Shown piece by piece: positions 43,101 through 56,428 of a stretch of 64,000 nucleotides of DNA (within the stretch, counting starts at the first letter, position 1; every line of letters starts with the position of its first letter). The stretch is from Sandaracinus sp. (GTDB lineage Bacteria; Myxococcota_A; Polyangia; Polyangiales; Houyiibacteriaceae), in assembly GCA_020633125.1 (NCBI GenBank), contig JACKEH010000012.1, forward strand, positions 1 to 64,000, written 5' to 3'. The position numbers and the translations under genes were made by a program. The notes beneath the pieces were generated by a model that was not told where the DNA came from, searched no databases, and saw only the letters and a list, made by a program, of their open reading frames with translations.

Positions 43101-43138
43101 CCTATCGGCTCGAGTACTCGGGCGACGAAGCCTGCTGA
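40130..43138 (+). CDS. Large Cys-rich lipoprotein with MopE-type metal-binding motif and PPC-like C-terminal domain
   Basis: A 1002 aa predicted surface lipoprotein: signal peptide with lipobox VGVAC (Cys16), then an Asp/Gly-rich linker. An early motif (CCIDEDADGYG ... CDDEDAARHPDAAELCDGG) matches the Cys/Asp metal-binding repeat of MopE-type and myxobacterial surface proteins. About three ~150 aa modules follow, each with CDExSDCxSxxCxNGFCC and long disulfide-type Cys spacing. A late second DDNCDG motif precedes a PPC-like beta domain (about 860-1002, TDFYRIYVREAGGADCV). Cys make up roughly a tenth of residues. Likely role: metal-stabilised, disulfide-linked surface or matrix adhesin. Confidence 0.88.
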   Translation: MRYAWVGALCLVGVACGKGGGGRPGTLDGSVSDSGSRDAETRDVVVEPRDAGTDGGPGDLVPLCGSCSVDAQCGIVGRCGPLSDGENVCLRLCNPEFNDCPRGFQCAAYAPLDFENVCLPIGEACCIDEDADGYGVGGSCLGPDCDDEDAARHPDAAELCDGGDQDCDDAVDEMFSDCSEQRCEATGEGTFQELGAAGCEAGACVDPAPTACGNYSCIEGGEDGDVCGTACAPEGSDDDTFCIAAAHCDAGACDPDFPNGDVCDEDSDCASGNCENGFCCGAGQTCCNVDSDCPGFPGVGVVCGEPERCQGTRGTIQCNETLFACETMSGVPDDSACDGSVVADECGTFRDVSCSGASDQMAPRCPSTCSSDGDCDDNAHCDVSFCFPDLPDGEACDEPSDCASGYCANGFCCASGDCCRTAVDCPGRYGSPATCDDTRACQGTRDAAVCIDNQCRTQENVPDDSACTTGVVADTCGLYPTIRCSGALDQRAPMCADSCTGDGECDENAHCDGGTCMPDQPNGSACDEASDCQSNYCGNGFCCAGGDCCSRSSDCPSGAWGRPSECLAGTSCQGTRRDPVCNLTSYQCQVGDPTDDDSGCNGIVSNDCGLYPSVSCTTMMDQPSNQAGRCATSCTMDGNCDSGAFCNAMMSCRSEGRPGDACTASNQCMAGLSCVDGVCCTSSCTGTCVACNVPGSEGTCSPVPNNQDPANECGGLDCSSYFAGFTGSTCYERADAPSSAVSCNGAGACQQPADVCPSQPRGDARVTCNASCQSPNGSSCTGTAPPVCNNLNPGNQTCGQGLCQRTVPLCVSGAPNTCTPGTPTAEVCNGLDDNCDGSYDNGLPGDGYEPNNSCGEVRALPEVLTDGSSEERNETVTGSVYYTGDTDFYRIYVREAGGADCVTTCFDNERSQLTIRLVAPTGVGSYEMCVASVDCPSSWGTCVTVPGGENRQLVVRGRSRCCSGIFCNSNNSENFYVRVRGVGSPTWSCQPYRLEYSGDEAC

Positions 43139-43158
43139 CCGGGTGACGTCGAGGAAAC

Positions 43159-43186
43159 GAGCCGCGTCTTCGGGCGCGGCTCTTTT
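43159..43186 (+). terminator. Terminator after the Cys-rich lipoprotein
   Basis: The stem GAGCCGCG / CGCGGCTC with a short loop is followed by four T, in the convergent gap before lon. Confidence 0.8.
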
Positions 43187-43368
43187 CGTTCGCGACGCCC
43201 ACGACTCGCGTCACGAGGGAACGGCCGCTCGAGGTCGGGCGGTCGTTCGCGGCGAGCACGTGGTCGACGACGGCTCGACTTGGGCATCGCAACCTTCCTC
43301 AAGGGAGGCGGCGAGCACGCGGTCGTCGACGAGGCCGTCGCGGCCTTCCGCACCGGACGGAAACGGCG

Positions 43369-43392
43369 AAGGCCACACCGGAGCGTGGCCTT
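43369..43392 (-). terminator. Candidate terminator after lon
   Basis: The stem AAGGCCAC / GTGGCCTT, 8 bp, lies 20 nt beyond the lon stop; on the minus strand it is followed by a short T-containing tract (TTCGCCGTTTCC). Confidence 0.45.
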
Positions 43393-43412
43393 CGGTCATG
43401 TCGCGTCGCGAA

Positions 43413-45899
<2,487 letters not shown>

Positions 45900-46021
45900 G
45901 AGCCAGGTCTCCAGGGTGCCCGCCCAGGTAGCCCGAAGGGTCTCCGAAAGGGCTCCGGAGCGACCTCACGTCGCGGCGAGGAGAGGGCGAGTCGAGTTGT
46001 GGAAAGAGAGGGGCGGCTGGG

Positions 46022-47272
<1,251 letters not shown>

Positions 47273-47412
47273 GCGGAGTCCTTCGGTTTCAGGGGGAGCG
47301 CTCCGGGAGGAGCGGCCCGTGGAGTCTAGCGCCGCGCAAAATGCCCGGCAAGATTCGCAATTTCGAGTAGTTGGCGACCGGTGAGAGAGATTTCTCAGCC
47401 GGCGGTGTCCCC

Positions 47413-47439
47413 ACATGGGGGAGCGGAAGAGAGGAGAAG
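47413..47439 (-). promoter_or_regulatory. Possible heat-shock-type promoter upstream of clpX
   Basis: On the minus strand, CCCCATGT (47420-47413) matches the sigma-32 -10 pattern CCCCATnT. CTTCTC (47439-47434), 13 nt upstream, matches only half of the CTTGAA-type -35 box. An alternative housekeeping pair, TTGCCG-17-TAGACT, lies nearer the start of clpX. Functional identity is inferred. Confidence 0.35.
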
Positions 47440-47443
47440 GCCG

Positions 47444-48042
<599 letters not shown>

Positions 48043-48046
<4 letters not shown>

Positions 48047-49329
48047 TCGCTCTTCTCTCCTGCCTCTTCGGTCTCTTCGATGGTGGCTCGGTCGCGCAAG
48101 AGCGCGAAGAGTTTCTCTTCGAGCACCTGACTGTGGAGCTGATCGCGGCGTTCGCCCTGATATTCCACACGGAGCTTCGCGAGGTTCTTGCCCGAGGACT
48201 CGGCCATCTCGGCGAGCTTCGCGTCGATGGCGGCGTCGTCGACCTCGACCTTCTCGAGGCGCGCGACGGCGCCGAGGAGGATGCCAGCCTTCACGCGACG
48301 CGTCGCACGATTGTCGAGGTCGTCGAAGTCGGACGGCGAGATCTGGCGGCCCATCATCTGAGCGAACTGCATCATCTGATAGAGCATCTGGCGCTTCTCC
48401 TCCTGCACGAGGGAGGGGGGCACCATGACGTCGTTCGTCTCGATGAGCGCGTCGATGAGCTTGTCCTTGAGCTCGGCCTCGCGGCGACGGGTCGCCAGGT
48501 CCTCGAGCTTCTTGCGGACGTCGGCGCGAAGCTCGTCCATCGTCTCGAAGGTGCCGAGATCCTTCGCGAACTCGTCGTCGAGCTCGGGGAGGAGGAGCTC
48601 GCGAATCGCGCTCAGCTTCACGTGGAAGACGGCGTTCTTGCCCTTGAGGTCCGGGTTCGGGTGGTCCTCGGGGAAGGTGATCTCGAGGTCCTTCTCTTCG
48701 CCGGGCGACATGCCGCGAAGGCCGGTCGCGAAGCCCTCGAGGAGCTCCTCGTCGCCCAGGTCGACCTCACGCTCGTCGGCTTCGAGCTCGGGCTTGTCTT
48801 CGCCGTCGACCGCGACGGTGTAGGCGATCGTCAGGCGGTCGCCGTCCTGGGCGGGGCGCATCGGATCGGGCTCGCGGAGGTCGGCCTGCTGCTTCTGCAT
48901 GCGGCCGAGCTCGGCGTCGACGGCGCCTTCCTCGACGGCCGAGGGGCGGACCTTGGCCACGAGCTTGCCGAGCTCGACGCTCTCGAGCTTCGGGCGCACC
49001 TCGAGCTTCGCGGTGAACTCGTAGTCGACCTCGTCGAAGAGGGGCGGCGGCGAAATCTCGGGCTGCGCGACGATGTGCAGGTCGTGCGTTTCGACCGCGT
49101 GCATCAGGCCGGCCTCGATGAGGTTGCTGGCCACCTCGGCGCGGACCTGGGCGCCGTAGACCTTGCGGACGACGTCACGGGGCACCTTGCCGGGGCGGAA
49201 GCCCTTGATCTTGGCGGTCTTCGCGACACGCGAGAAGGAGAGGTCGAGGTCCTTGCGGATCCGCTCCCACGGAACCTGAACCTTCACTTCGACCTGGATG
49301 GGGCTGATCTCGCTGACCTCGGAATGCAC
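48043..49329 (-). CDS. tig: Trigger factor
   Basis: About 428 aa ribosome-bound chaperone and peptidyl-prolyl isomerase for nascent chains. The N-terminal ribosome-binding signature is KIKGFRPGKVPRDVV; the FKBP-like PPIase domain follows around residue 150-235 (GDRLTIAYTVAVDGE); the C-terminal domain is helical with the charged linker. GTG 49329 gives the family N-terminus; GTG 49353 in the same frame is an alternative. First of the tig-clpP-clpX-lon block, a common bacterial order. Confidence 0.94.
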
Positions 49330-49405
49330 GACGGAACCTGGAGCCTCTCTCACCGCCGACGGGGCGCGGCGGGACTCGCGTAACTAGTCCCGGGCGTCGC
49401 CTCCG

Positions 49406-50728
49406 TCAACGCGCCGTGGGGGCGCGCGTGACGGTCGGGCCGGCGGCCTCGGTTCGAAACCACGTGAGGACCTCGGCTTCGGCGGCCTCGGGGACGTGCC
49501 GGCAGACGAGGAGGCTGCGATTCACGCGGTGGAATCGGTCGTTCGGGTCGGCCACGCGGCGGAGCGCGGATTCGGCCTCGGTGGCTTCGCGGGGGTCGTC
49601 GAAGCGAATCACCCAGACGATCGCGGGGCGGTCGCCGGCGCGATACAGGCGGAGAAGATCGCCTGCCCAGCCGGCGGCGGCGGCGGCGTTGGTGTCCTCA
49701 CCGGTGCCCCGCGCGAAGAAGACGGAGAGCTCGAGCTCCCCGAGCGTGTCCTCGTCGACGCGCTCGAAACCGGCGGCCGCGAAGGCGGGGAACTCGGGAA
49801 GCGTGAGGGGCTCCGGCGCTTCGCCTTGGAGGTAGCGCTCGGGGTGAAGGACCTGCTCCATGCTCGCCGGCAGACGCGCGAAGGCGTCGTCGATCTTTCG
49901 CCACCCACCGCTCGCGTGAAGCGCGCGCACGAACCGGAGGCCGGCGACGTAGGGCGCGACGAGGCTGACCCGCACGATGGGAGGCGCGGCGAGCAAGGAG
50001 TCGTTGCCGCCACCCGCCGCGCCGCTGGCGAGCTGATCGATCGCAGCGTCGGTCACGAGGTTCTCGAGCGGTACGTTCATCTCGACGCTCAGGTCGACGA
50101 GCATCGAGAGCATCGCGTCGCCTTCGACGAGCGCGTGAAAGGCGACGTCGGCGTCGGAGCTTCGCTCGACGTCGTGCAGCTCGCGAAGGCGCAGGTGGTG
50201 GGCTTGAAGCGCGTGGGTGAGCTCGTGGACGACGACCAGACGCGCGTCGAGGGCGCTCGGGCTTCCGGGCCGCGTGGAGAGGATGTGGACGACCTCGTCG
50301 CGAAGGACGAGGCGATCTTCTTCGGGGTCGAAGTAGCCGAGGACTTGCTCGCCGAGCAGCTCGCGGAGGTGGGCGCGGAGATCGAGGTCTGGCGGGATCA
50401 TGCCGAGGCCTCGGTAGAGCAGGCCGGCTTCCGCGAGGTCCTCGTCGTCGAGCTGGGTGTCGGCGTGCGCGGCGATGGCGTCGGGCGACTGCACGAAGGC
50501 GTCGACGTGACGCACGAACCGGAGGTCGCGGGCGAGCTCCGTCGCGCCGATCAGGCGATCGAGCGCGGCCCGCTCGCGGGGGTCGAGGGGCCGTGAGACG
50601 GACGGTCGCGTAGGAGCCGGCGCGGTCGGCTCCGTGGTGGGCGAGGCCGTCGTGGTCGTGCTCGTGGTCGCGGGCGTCGCGCTGCCGCAGGCCAGACAGA
50701 GCAGCAGAACGACGAGCGTGGGCTTCAT
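49406..50728 (-). CDS. Predicted lipoprotein with HExxH zinc-metalloprotease motif
   Basis: A 440 aa protein with lipobox LLCLAC (Cys14) and a Thr/Pro/Ala-rich linker (about 15-45). The zinc motif HELTH (168-172) lies in LVVVHELTHALQAHH, and a downstream HALVEGDAM provides the likely third ligand Glu. The C-terminal part is a mostly helical/strand region. This fits a membrane-anchored zincin acting outside the inner membrane; the substrate is unknown. The start overlaps the RNase J stop (ATGA), so the two share a transcript, which is a strange pairing. Confidence 0.83.
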   Translation of the reverse strand: MKPTLVVLLLCLACGSATPATTSTTTTASPTTEPTAPAPTRPSVSRPLDPRERAALDRLIGATELARDLRFVRHVDAFVQSPDAIAAHADTQLDDEDLAEAGLLYRGLGMIPPDLDLRAHLRELLGEQVLGYFDPEEDRLVLRDEVVHILSTRPGSPSALDARLVVVHELTHALQAHHLRLRELHDVERSSDADVAFHALVEGDAMLSMLVDLSVEMNVPLENLVTDAAIDQLASGAAGGGNDSLLAAPPIVRVSLVAPYVAGLRFVRALHASGGWRKIDDAFARLPASMEQVLHPERYLQGEAPEPLTLPEFPAFAAAGFERVDEDTLGELELSVFFARGTGEDTNAAAAAGWAGDLLRLYRAGDRPAIVWVIRFDDPREATEAESALRRVADPNDRFHRVNRSLLVCRHVPEAAEAEVLTWFRTEAAGPTVTRAPTAR

Positions 50729-52380
50729 CCGCGGGGGACCTCGAGGGCGATCGCCGTGACGAGCGGTTTGGCGCCGCTCATGCGCTTGGCGAAGAAACGC
50801 TTCAAGGCGCGCCGGGCGCGATCCTCCATCCCGTCGAGGTCGTCTTCACGCGCGCGGCGTAGATCGTCGTCGAGGTAGCGCACCGCTTCTTCGAGCACGG
50901 CGTCCTCCTCGCTCGGGTGCAGGAACCCACGCTGCACGACGTCGAGCGAGCCGGTGTAGCGTGCGCGGGGGTCGACGGTGAAGGTGACCACGGCGTGGCC
51001 GAGCTCGCCGAGGAGCTCGCGATCACGCAGCTGTCCGGGGTCGACGACACGTCCGCGATCGACGTGCACGATGCCCGTCTCGGTTTGGTCGACGACCTCG
51101 AGTGATCCGTCGCGAAGCGCGACCACCGCGCCGTTCTCGACGACGAGGGTCTGGCGAACCCCGGTCTCGCGGGCGAGGGCGGCGTGTTTGCGGAGGTGAT
51201 GGAAGGTGCCGTGCACGGGCACGAAGGTCTTCGGGCGGCAGAGCTCGAGGAAGTGCCGCTGCTCTTCGCGGGCGGCGTGGCCGCTGACGTGAACGTCGGG
51301 GTCGGATTTGCGATCGAGCACCTTGCAGCCGAGGCGCTCGAGGCGGTCGATCATGTCGAAGACGATCTTCTCGTTGCCCGGGATGATGCGGGACGAGAGC
51401 ACCACGGTGTCGCCGGCTTCGAGGGCCATCGCGGGGTGGTTGCCGCTGGCGAGGCGGCTGAGCGCGGCGGGCGGCTCGCCTTGGGTGCCGGTCGCGAGGA
51501 TGCAGACCTCGTTGCGCGGAAGCAGGCGTGCTTCGTCGCTCGTCACCAGGAGACCCGCGAGCTCGGGGACGATGCCAAGCTCTCGCGCGACCTCGGAGTG
51601 CGTGTGAAGCGAGCGGCCGAGCAAGCAGACCTTGCGTCCGGTGGCCTTGGCCGCTGCGGCGACCGCCTTCATCCGGTAGACGTTGCTGGCGAAGAGCGCG
51701 ACGACGAAACGGCCGTCGCATTCGCGCGCGAGCGTCTCGAGTCGAACCGCGACGTCGGCTTCTTCGCCGCTGCGTCCTTCGACGTCGATGTTCGTGGAGT
51801 CGGAGAGGAGGAGGTCGACGCCCTCGTCGCCGGCGGCGCGGAGGGCGTCGTGACCGAACGCTTCTCCGTCGAGCGGACGCTCTTCGATCTTGAAGTCGCC
51901 GCTGTGAATCACGGTGCCGGCGAGGGTGCGGTAGATGATCGCGGTGGCGTCTGGGATCGAGTGGTTCACGCGAACCGGCTCGAGCTCGAAGGCACCGATG
52001 CGCTGGCGCTTGCCGGGGGTGAGCGCGTGCATCGGTCCGGTCTCGGCGTCGGCGTGCTCTTCGAGGCGACGTCGAACCATCGCGAGCGCGTAGCGCGGCC
52101 CGTAGATCGGCACCGGGCGGTCCAGGGCCCGCAAGAGGTAAGGCACCGCGCCCACGTGATCCTCGTGACCGTGGGTGAGCACGATCGCCTTGAGGCGGTG
52201 CTGGCGGGCCAACACGTAGTCCAGCTTGGGGTGGACGAGGTCGACGCCGTGGGTGCGTCCGGGGAAGCTCACGCCGCAGTCGACGACGAGCAAGTCGCCG
52301 TCGGTCTCCAGGCAGAAGCAGTTCATTCCGACCTCGCCGAGGCCTCCGAGGGGGACGAAGGTCAGCGACTCGAGCTCCAT
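50725..52380 (-). CDS. rnj: Ribonuclease J family metallo-beta-lactamase/beta-CASP RNase
   Basis: A 551 aa RNase J. The metallo-beta-lactamase motif THGHEDHVGA supplies His70, His72, Asp74 and His75; the beta-CASP region has VHGTFHHLRKHA and SDSTNIDVEG. RNase J processes and degrades RNA 5-prime to 3-prime and endonucleolytically. ATG 52380 is preferred because it begins the family motif MELESLTFVPLGGLGEVGMN; a frame extending about 137 codons upstream lacks similarity. It overlaps the next gene by four bases. Confidence 0.95.
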   Translation of the reverse strand: MELESLTFVPLGGLGEVGMNCFCLETDGDLLVVDCGVSFPGRTHGVDLVHPKLDYVLARQHRLKAIVLTHGHEDHVGAVPYLLRALDRPVPIYGPRYALAMVRRRLEEHADAETGPMHALTPGKRQRIGAFELEPVRVNHSIPDATAIIYRTLAGTVIHSGDFKIEERPLDGEAFGHDALRAAGDEGVDLLLSDSTNIDVEGRSGEEADVAVRLETLARECDGRFVVALFASNVYRMKAVAAAAKATGRKVCLLGRSLHTHSEVARELGIVPELAGLLVTSDEARLLPRNEVCILATGTQGEPPAALSRLASGNHPAMALEAGDTVVLSSRIIPGNEKIVFDMIDRLERLGCKVLDRKSDPDVHVSGHAAREEQRHFLELCRPKTFVPVHGTFHHLRKHAALARETGVRQTLVVENGAVVALRDGSLEVVDQTETGIVHVDRGRVVDPGQLRDRELLGELGHAVVTFTVDPRARYTGSLDVVQRGFLHPSEEDAVLEEAVRYLDDDLRRAREDDLDGMEDRARRALKRFFAKRMSGAKPLVTAIALEVPRG

Positions 52381-52484
52381 CGGCGGCAGGCTGTCACGAG
52401 GTGGGGAGGGGGGCCACCCGCGGACGACCCCCGTGCTTCGATCGTTGGACCTGGGTCCGAGCCGTGCTAGCAGGCTGCCCACTC

Positions 52485-54401
52485 GTGACTCGCTGGCTCC
52501 CGATCTGGCTCGTCCTCGCGCTCGCGGCGTTTGCCTCAGGCTCGCTCGTGTCCGCGCAGGTGGACGAAGAAGAAGACGCGGAGTGGGAAGACGAGGAGGA
52601 GGGCGACGAGCCTTCGCTTCGTGCCCCTTCGGTCGGCATGCCGCAGGTCGACCTCTCCGACGAGGAAGAGGCGGAGCTGGACGAGCTGGAAGCGGAGCTC
52701 GTCGACGACGAGCCCGAGGCGCCAGCGCAACGCGCGACGCCGGAGATGCTCGAGCGGCGTATCCGTCGGGGGCCGCGGACCGCGAGCGCACCCGTGATTC
52801 GGCTCGAAGGGTACCTGCGGACTCGTGGGGAGCTCTGGGATGCGTTCTCGCTCGGGCGGCGTGATGGGCCCTTCGACGCGTTCACGGTGGCGACGGAGGG
52901 CTTTCGTCCGGCGGGAAGCTGCGGCGACGAGCCCATGCTGGCGAGCGCAGACTCGGTGGCTTGTCGTGGAGATCGCGCGCGCTTCGCGAACATGCGTTTG
53001 CGTTTGCGTCCGACGCTTTCGCTTTCGGACGACGTCCGCGTGATCGCGACCTTCGACCTGATGGACAACATGGTCCTCGGGTCGACGCCCGACGGATACG
53101 GATACCGCTACACCGACCGCGGCTTCGAGCGAGCGGACCGAGTGCCTGGCGTTCCCGTCGATTTCGCGACGTCGGGGCAGAACCCGCAGCAGGGCTACCG
53201 GAACTCGATTCAGGACAGCCTCTACGTCCGACACGTCTGGGCCGAGGTGACCAACCGTACGCTCGGAACGCTGCGCTTCGGCCGCATGCCCGCTCACCAC
53301 GGCCTCGGCCTGTTGTGGAACGACGGCTCGGGCATCGACCAGGACTTCTCTTCGGACGTCGATCGCGTCGAGGCGACGACCGAGCTCGCCGGCTTCCGCC
53401 TCTCGGCGGCGTTCGATTTCGGCGCCAAGGGCGTGCTTCGCGCGCAGAACACGGCGGGCGGCGGGTTGACCTTCTGGGACGCCACGCCCCAAGACGATCT
53501 GCGGCAGTTTCACTTCCAGGCGCTTCGGCTCACCTCGGAAGACGAACGCCGTGAACGTCTCGCGCGCGGTGATTGGGTGCTTCAAGGCGGCATCGACTTC
53601 ACGTACCGCACGCAGTTTCTGACGAGCGTGGGGACGACCAACCCGTTCCCGAACGAAGACGGAACCGAGTACATCTTCGCGCGCCGCGGGTTCCGAAGCT
53701 TCGTGCCCGACCTGTGGGGACGTTTCGAGTGGAAGGGGCTGCGCCTCGAGGTCGAAGCCGCGTTCGTGGCCGGCACCATTCGAAACCTGCAGTCGGACGT
53801 CTTCGGCGGCGGGGACAAATACCTCGTCCGCCAGATGGGCATCGCCTTCGAGGGCGAGTACCGCCTGCTGGAGGACCAGCTCGCGATTCGCCTTCACACC
53901 GGCTACGCGACCGGTGATCCGGATGTGAACGGCCTGTCGGATCGGGAAGACACGATCACGCAGCTGACGCAGGACCGCACGCTCAGCCACTTCTCGTTTC
54001 ATCCGGCCTACCGGATCGACCTCATCCTCTGGCGCAACCTGATGGGTCGCGTGGCCGGCGCTTGGTATCTCCGTCCGGGCGTCACGTACGACCTGGTGAA
54101 GACGCCGACCGGTCAGCGCTTCGGGGCGAGCTTCGACCTCATCTACAGCCGCGCCGCGCAAGAGGTTCAGACCTACGGCTCCGACCCGAATCTCGGGCTC
54201 GAGTTGAATGCGGGGCTGCACTACCGCTCCGAAGACGGGCCCGGTTTGCTCGACGGGTTCCACGTGCTTCTTCAATACGGCGTGCTCTTCCCGCTCGAAG
54301 GGCTCGCTTTCGTCGAATTCGCCGGGGAGACCGACCGCCCGCGAGGCTTCGACCTCCGCATCGCCCAGGCCGCCCGCCTCGTGCTCGGCGTCCAGTTCTG
54401 A
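52485..54401 (+). CDS. Outer-membrane beta-barrel-like protein, TIGR04551-type (paralogue 1)
   Basis: A 638 aa exported protein: signal peptide (about 1-24), a Glu/Asp-rich leader (about 25-70, EEEDAEWEDEEEGD), then a long chain of amphipathic strands (VRVIATFDLMDNMVLGSTPDGYGY, GRMPAHHGLGLLW) ending in VLGVQF, a C-terminal Phe-ending barrel signature. It shows close similarity to the next gene. It resembles an outer-membrane barrel family known from myxobacteria (I believe TIGR04551). The acidic leader may bind cations or an inner partner. GTG 52485 is chosen as the signal-peptide start; the transport substrate is unknown. Confidence 0.8.
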   Translation: MTRWLPIWLVLALAAFASGSLVSAQVDEEEDAEWEDEEEGDEPSLRAPSVGMPQVDLSDEEEAELDELEAELVDDEPEAPAQRATPEMLERRIRRGPRTASAPVIRLEGYLRTRGELWDAFSLGRRDGPFDAFTVATEGFRPAGSCGDEPMLASADSVACRGDRARFANMRLRLRPTLSLSDDVRVIATFDLMDNMVLGSTPDGYGYRYTDRGFERADRVPGVPVDFATSGQNPQQGYRNSIQDSLYVRHVWAEVTNRTLGTLRFGRMPAHHGLGLLWNDGSGIDQDFSSDVDRVEATTELAGFRLSAAFDFGAKGVLRAQNTAGGGLTFWDATPQDDLRQFHFQALRLTSEDERRERLARGDWVLQGGIDFTYRTQFLTSVGTTNPFPNEDGTEYIFARRGFRSFVPDLWGRFEWKGLRLEVEAAFVAGTIRNLQSDVFGGGDKYLVRQMGIAFEGEYRLLEDQLAIRLHTGYATGDPDVNGLSDREDTITQLTQDRTLSHFSFHPAYRIDLILWRNLMGRVAGAWYLRPGVTYDLVKTPTGQRFGASFDLIYSRAAQEVQTYGSDPNLGLELNAGLHYRSEDGPGLLDGFHVLLQYGVLFPLEGLAFVEFAGETDRPRGFDLRIAQAARLVLGVQF

Positions 54402-54478
54402 GCCCTCGAATACACGCACGAGGTTGCGTTGACCCTGCGAAAGCGAGCGTGGTACGCCCGCGCCGCCCCGAGGACACC

Positions 54479-56407
54479 ATGCGTCTCCTTCTTCGAACCC
54501 TGCTCCTGCTCTCTCTCGCTGCACCCGCGTTGGCGCAGCCCGCGACGACCCCCGCCGAGGAAGACGACCTCGACGCCGAGCCGGTCGACGGCGAAGAGAC
54601 CGACGACGACGAAGCCGCGGACGAGGAGGGCGAGGACGGCGAAGAGCCGACCCTGCGCCCGCCCAGCCTCGAGATGCCCTCGGTCGCCGAGGACGAGTGG
54701 GACGAAGCCGAAGCGAGCGATGCGAACGAAGACTCGCAGCTCCTGCAGCAAGCCGAGCCGCCGCCCCCGTCCGGCAACCCGACCGAGGTCGATTGGCGGG
54801 CGCCGACCACGACCTTCACGCTCAACGGTTACTTCCGCGTGCGTGGCGAGCTCTGGGACAGCCTCTACCTCGGCCGCGACGACGCGCCCTTCAACCTCTT
54901 CCGCCCCGCCGCGCGTGACACGATTCCGGCTGGAAGCTGCCGTGGATCCGCGACGCCCGAGGCCGACGACGACCTCGCCTGCAAGGGCGACCGTCTTCGC
55001 TTCGCGAACACGCGCCTTCGCCTGCAGCCGACGCTCGCGCTGAGCGAGGACGTCCGGGTCCGCATGACCCTCGACGTCTTCGACAACATGGTCCTCGGCT
55101 CGACGCCCGACGGCTACGCCTACCGATACGAGGAGGGCACGGGCTTCGTGCGCGCCGACCGTGTGCCCGGCGTGCCGCTCGACTCGTTCACGACGGGCCA
55201 GAACCCGCCGCAGGACTACCGCAACTCGCTGCGCGACAGCATCTACGTGCGCCACGCGTGGGCCGAGGTGACCAACCGTGGTCTCGGTCAGCTTCGTTTC
55301 GGCCGCATGCCCTCGCATTGGGGTCTCGGCCTCATCGCGCACGATGGAAACGGCATCGACAGCGACTTCTCGACCGACGCCGACCGCATCATGGGCCTCA
55401 CGCGCATCGCCGGCATGTACGTCGTCGCTGCCTACGACTTCGCGTCGAAGGGTGTGCTTCGCCAGTTCTCGCCCTACGACGTGCGTGGCCTTTCGTACGA
55501 CGCGTCGCCGCAAGACGACATCCGCCAGTTCGTGTTCGCGATCGCGCGCCGCACGGATCCGGAAGAGGCCCGCGATCGTCTCCAGCGCGGCAGCTGGGTG
55601 CTCGACGGTGGTCTCTACTTCGTCTACCGCCACCAGTTCTTGAGCTCGGCCGGCGTCACGAACGCCTTCCCCGTGTCGGCGGACTACAACTTCGTGCGTC
55701 GCGACGCGCGGGCGTTCATCCCCGACCTCTGGGCGCGCTTCCAGATGCGCGGCGTGCGGCTCGAGCTCGAGGCGAGCTACATCGGCGGCCGCGTTCGCAA
55801 CATTCAGAACGACAGCTACCGTCAGGAAGACCTGAAGATTCGCCAGTTCGGCTTCGCGTTCGAGGGTGAGTACCGACTGCTCTCCGACAAGCTCTCGATT
55901 CGTCTCTACGCGGGCTACGCGAGCGGCGACCCGGACATCGAAGGCCTCTCGGATCGTCAGGGCATCCTCGTGCAGAACGGCAGCGGCTCGGGGACGAACA
56001 CCGTCAGCCACTTCCAGTTCCACCCGAACTACCGCATCGACCAGATCCTCTGGCGCAACGTGATGGGCCGCGTCGCGGGCGCGTATTACCTGCGTCCGGG
56101 CGTCAGCTACGACATCATTCGCAGCCCCTTCGGGCAGCTCTTCGGGCTCGGCGTCGACGCGGTCTACAGCCGCGCCTCGCAGGAAGTGCAGACCTACGGC
56201 TCGGACCCGAACCTCGGCCTCGAGCTCGACCTCTCGCTCTACTACCGGAGCGAGGACGGCCCCGAGACCTTCGACGGCTTCTACGCGCAGTTCCACTACG
56301 CCGTGCTCTTCCCCTTCGACGGTCTCGGCGACCCGGCGGGCGCGCTCGACCCGGTCGACCTGAAGAACGCGCAGATTCTCCGCTTGATCCTCGGCGTGCA
56401 GTTCTGA
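54479..56407 (+). CDS. Outer-membrane beta-barrel-like protein, TIGR04551-type (paralogue 2)
   Basis: A 642 aa tandem paralogue of the preceding gene: signal peptide (about 1-20), longer acidic leader (about 25-75, EEDDLDAEPVDGEE), the shared motifs DNMVLGSTPDGYAYRY, GRMPSHWGLG, VQTYGSDPNLGLEL and the same Phe-ending tail (ILRLILGVQF). It starts 77 nt after paralogue 1 with an own candidate start at 54479. The pair arose by duplication; leader and mid loops have diverged most, suggesting different ligands. Confidence 0.82.
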   Translation: MRLLLRTLLLLSLAAPALAQPATTPAEEDDLDAEPVDGEETDDDEAADEEGEDGEEPTLRPPSLEMPSVAEDEWDEAEASDANEDSQLLQQAEPPPPSGNPTEVDWRAPTTTFTLNGYFRVRGELWDSLYLGRDDAPFNLFRPAARDTIPAGSCRGSATPEADDDLACKGDRLRFANTRLRLQPTLALSEDVRVRMTLDVFDNMVLGSTPDGYAYRYEEGTGFVRADRVPGVPLDSFTTGQNPPQDYRNSLRDSIYVRHAWAEVTNRGLGQLRFGRMPSHWGLGLIAHDGNGIDSDFSTDADRIMGLTRIAGMYVVAAYDFASKGVLRQFSPYDVRGLSYDASPQDDIRQFVFAIARRTDPEEARDRLQRGSWVLDGGLYFVYRHQFLSSAGVTNAFPVSADYNFVRRDARAFIPDLWARFQMRGVRLELEASYIGGRVRNIQNDSYRQEDLKIRQFGFAFEGEYRLLSDKLSIRLYAGYASGDPDIEGLSDRQGILVQNGSGSGTNTVSHFQFHPNYRIDQILWRNVMGRVAGAYYLRPGVSYDIIRSPFGQLFGLGVDAVYSRASQEVQTYGSDPNLGLELDLSLYYRSEDGPETFDGFYAQFHYAVLFPFDGLGDPAGALDPVDLKNAQILRLILGVQF

Positions 56408-56428
56408 GCGACGGTCGATGCAAGGAAG

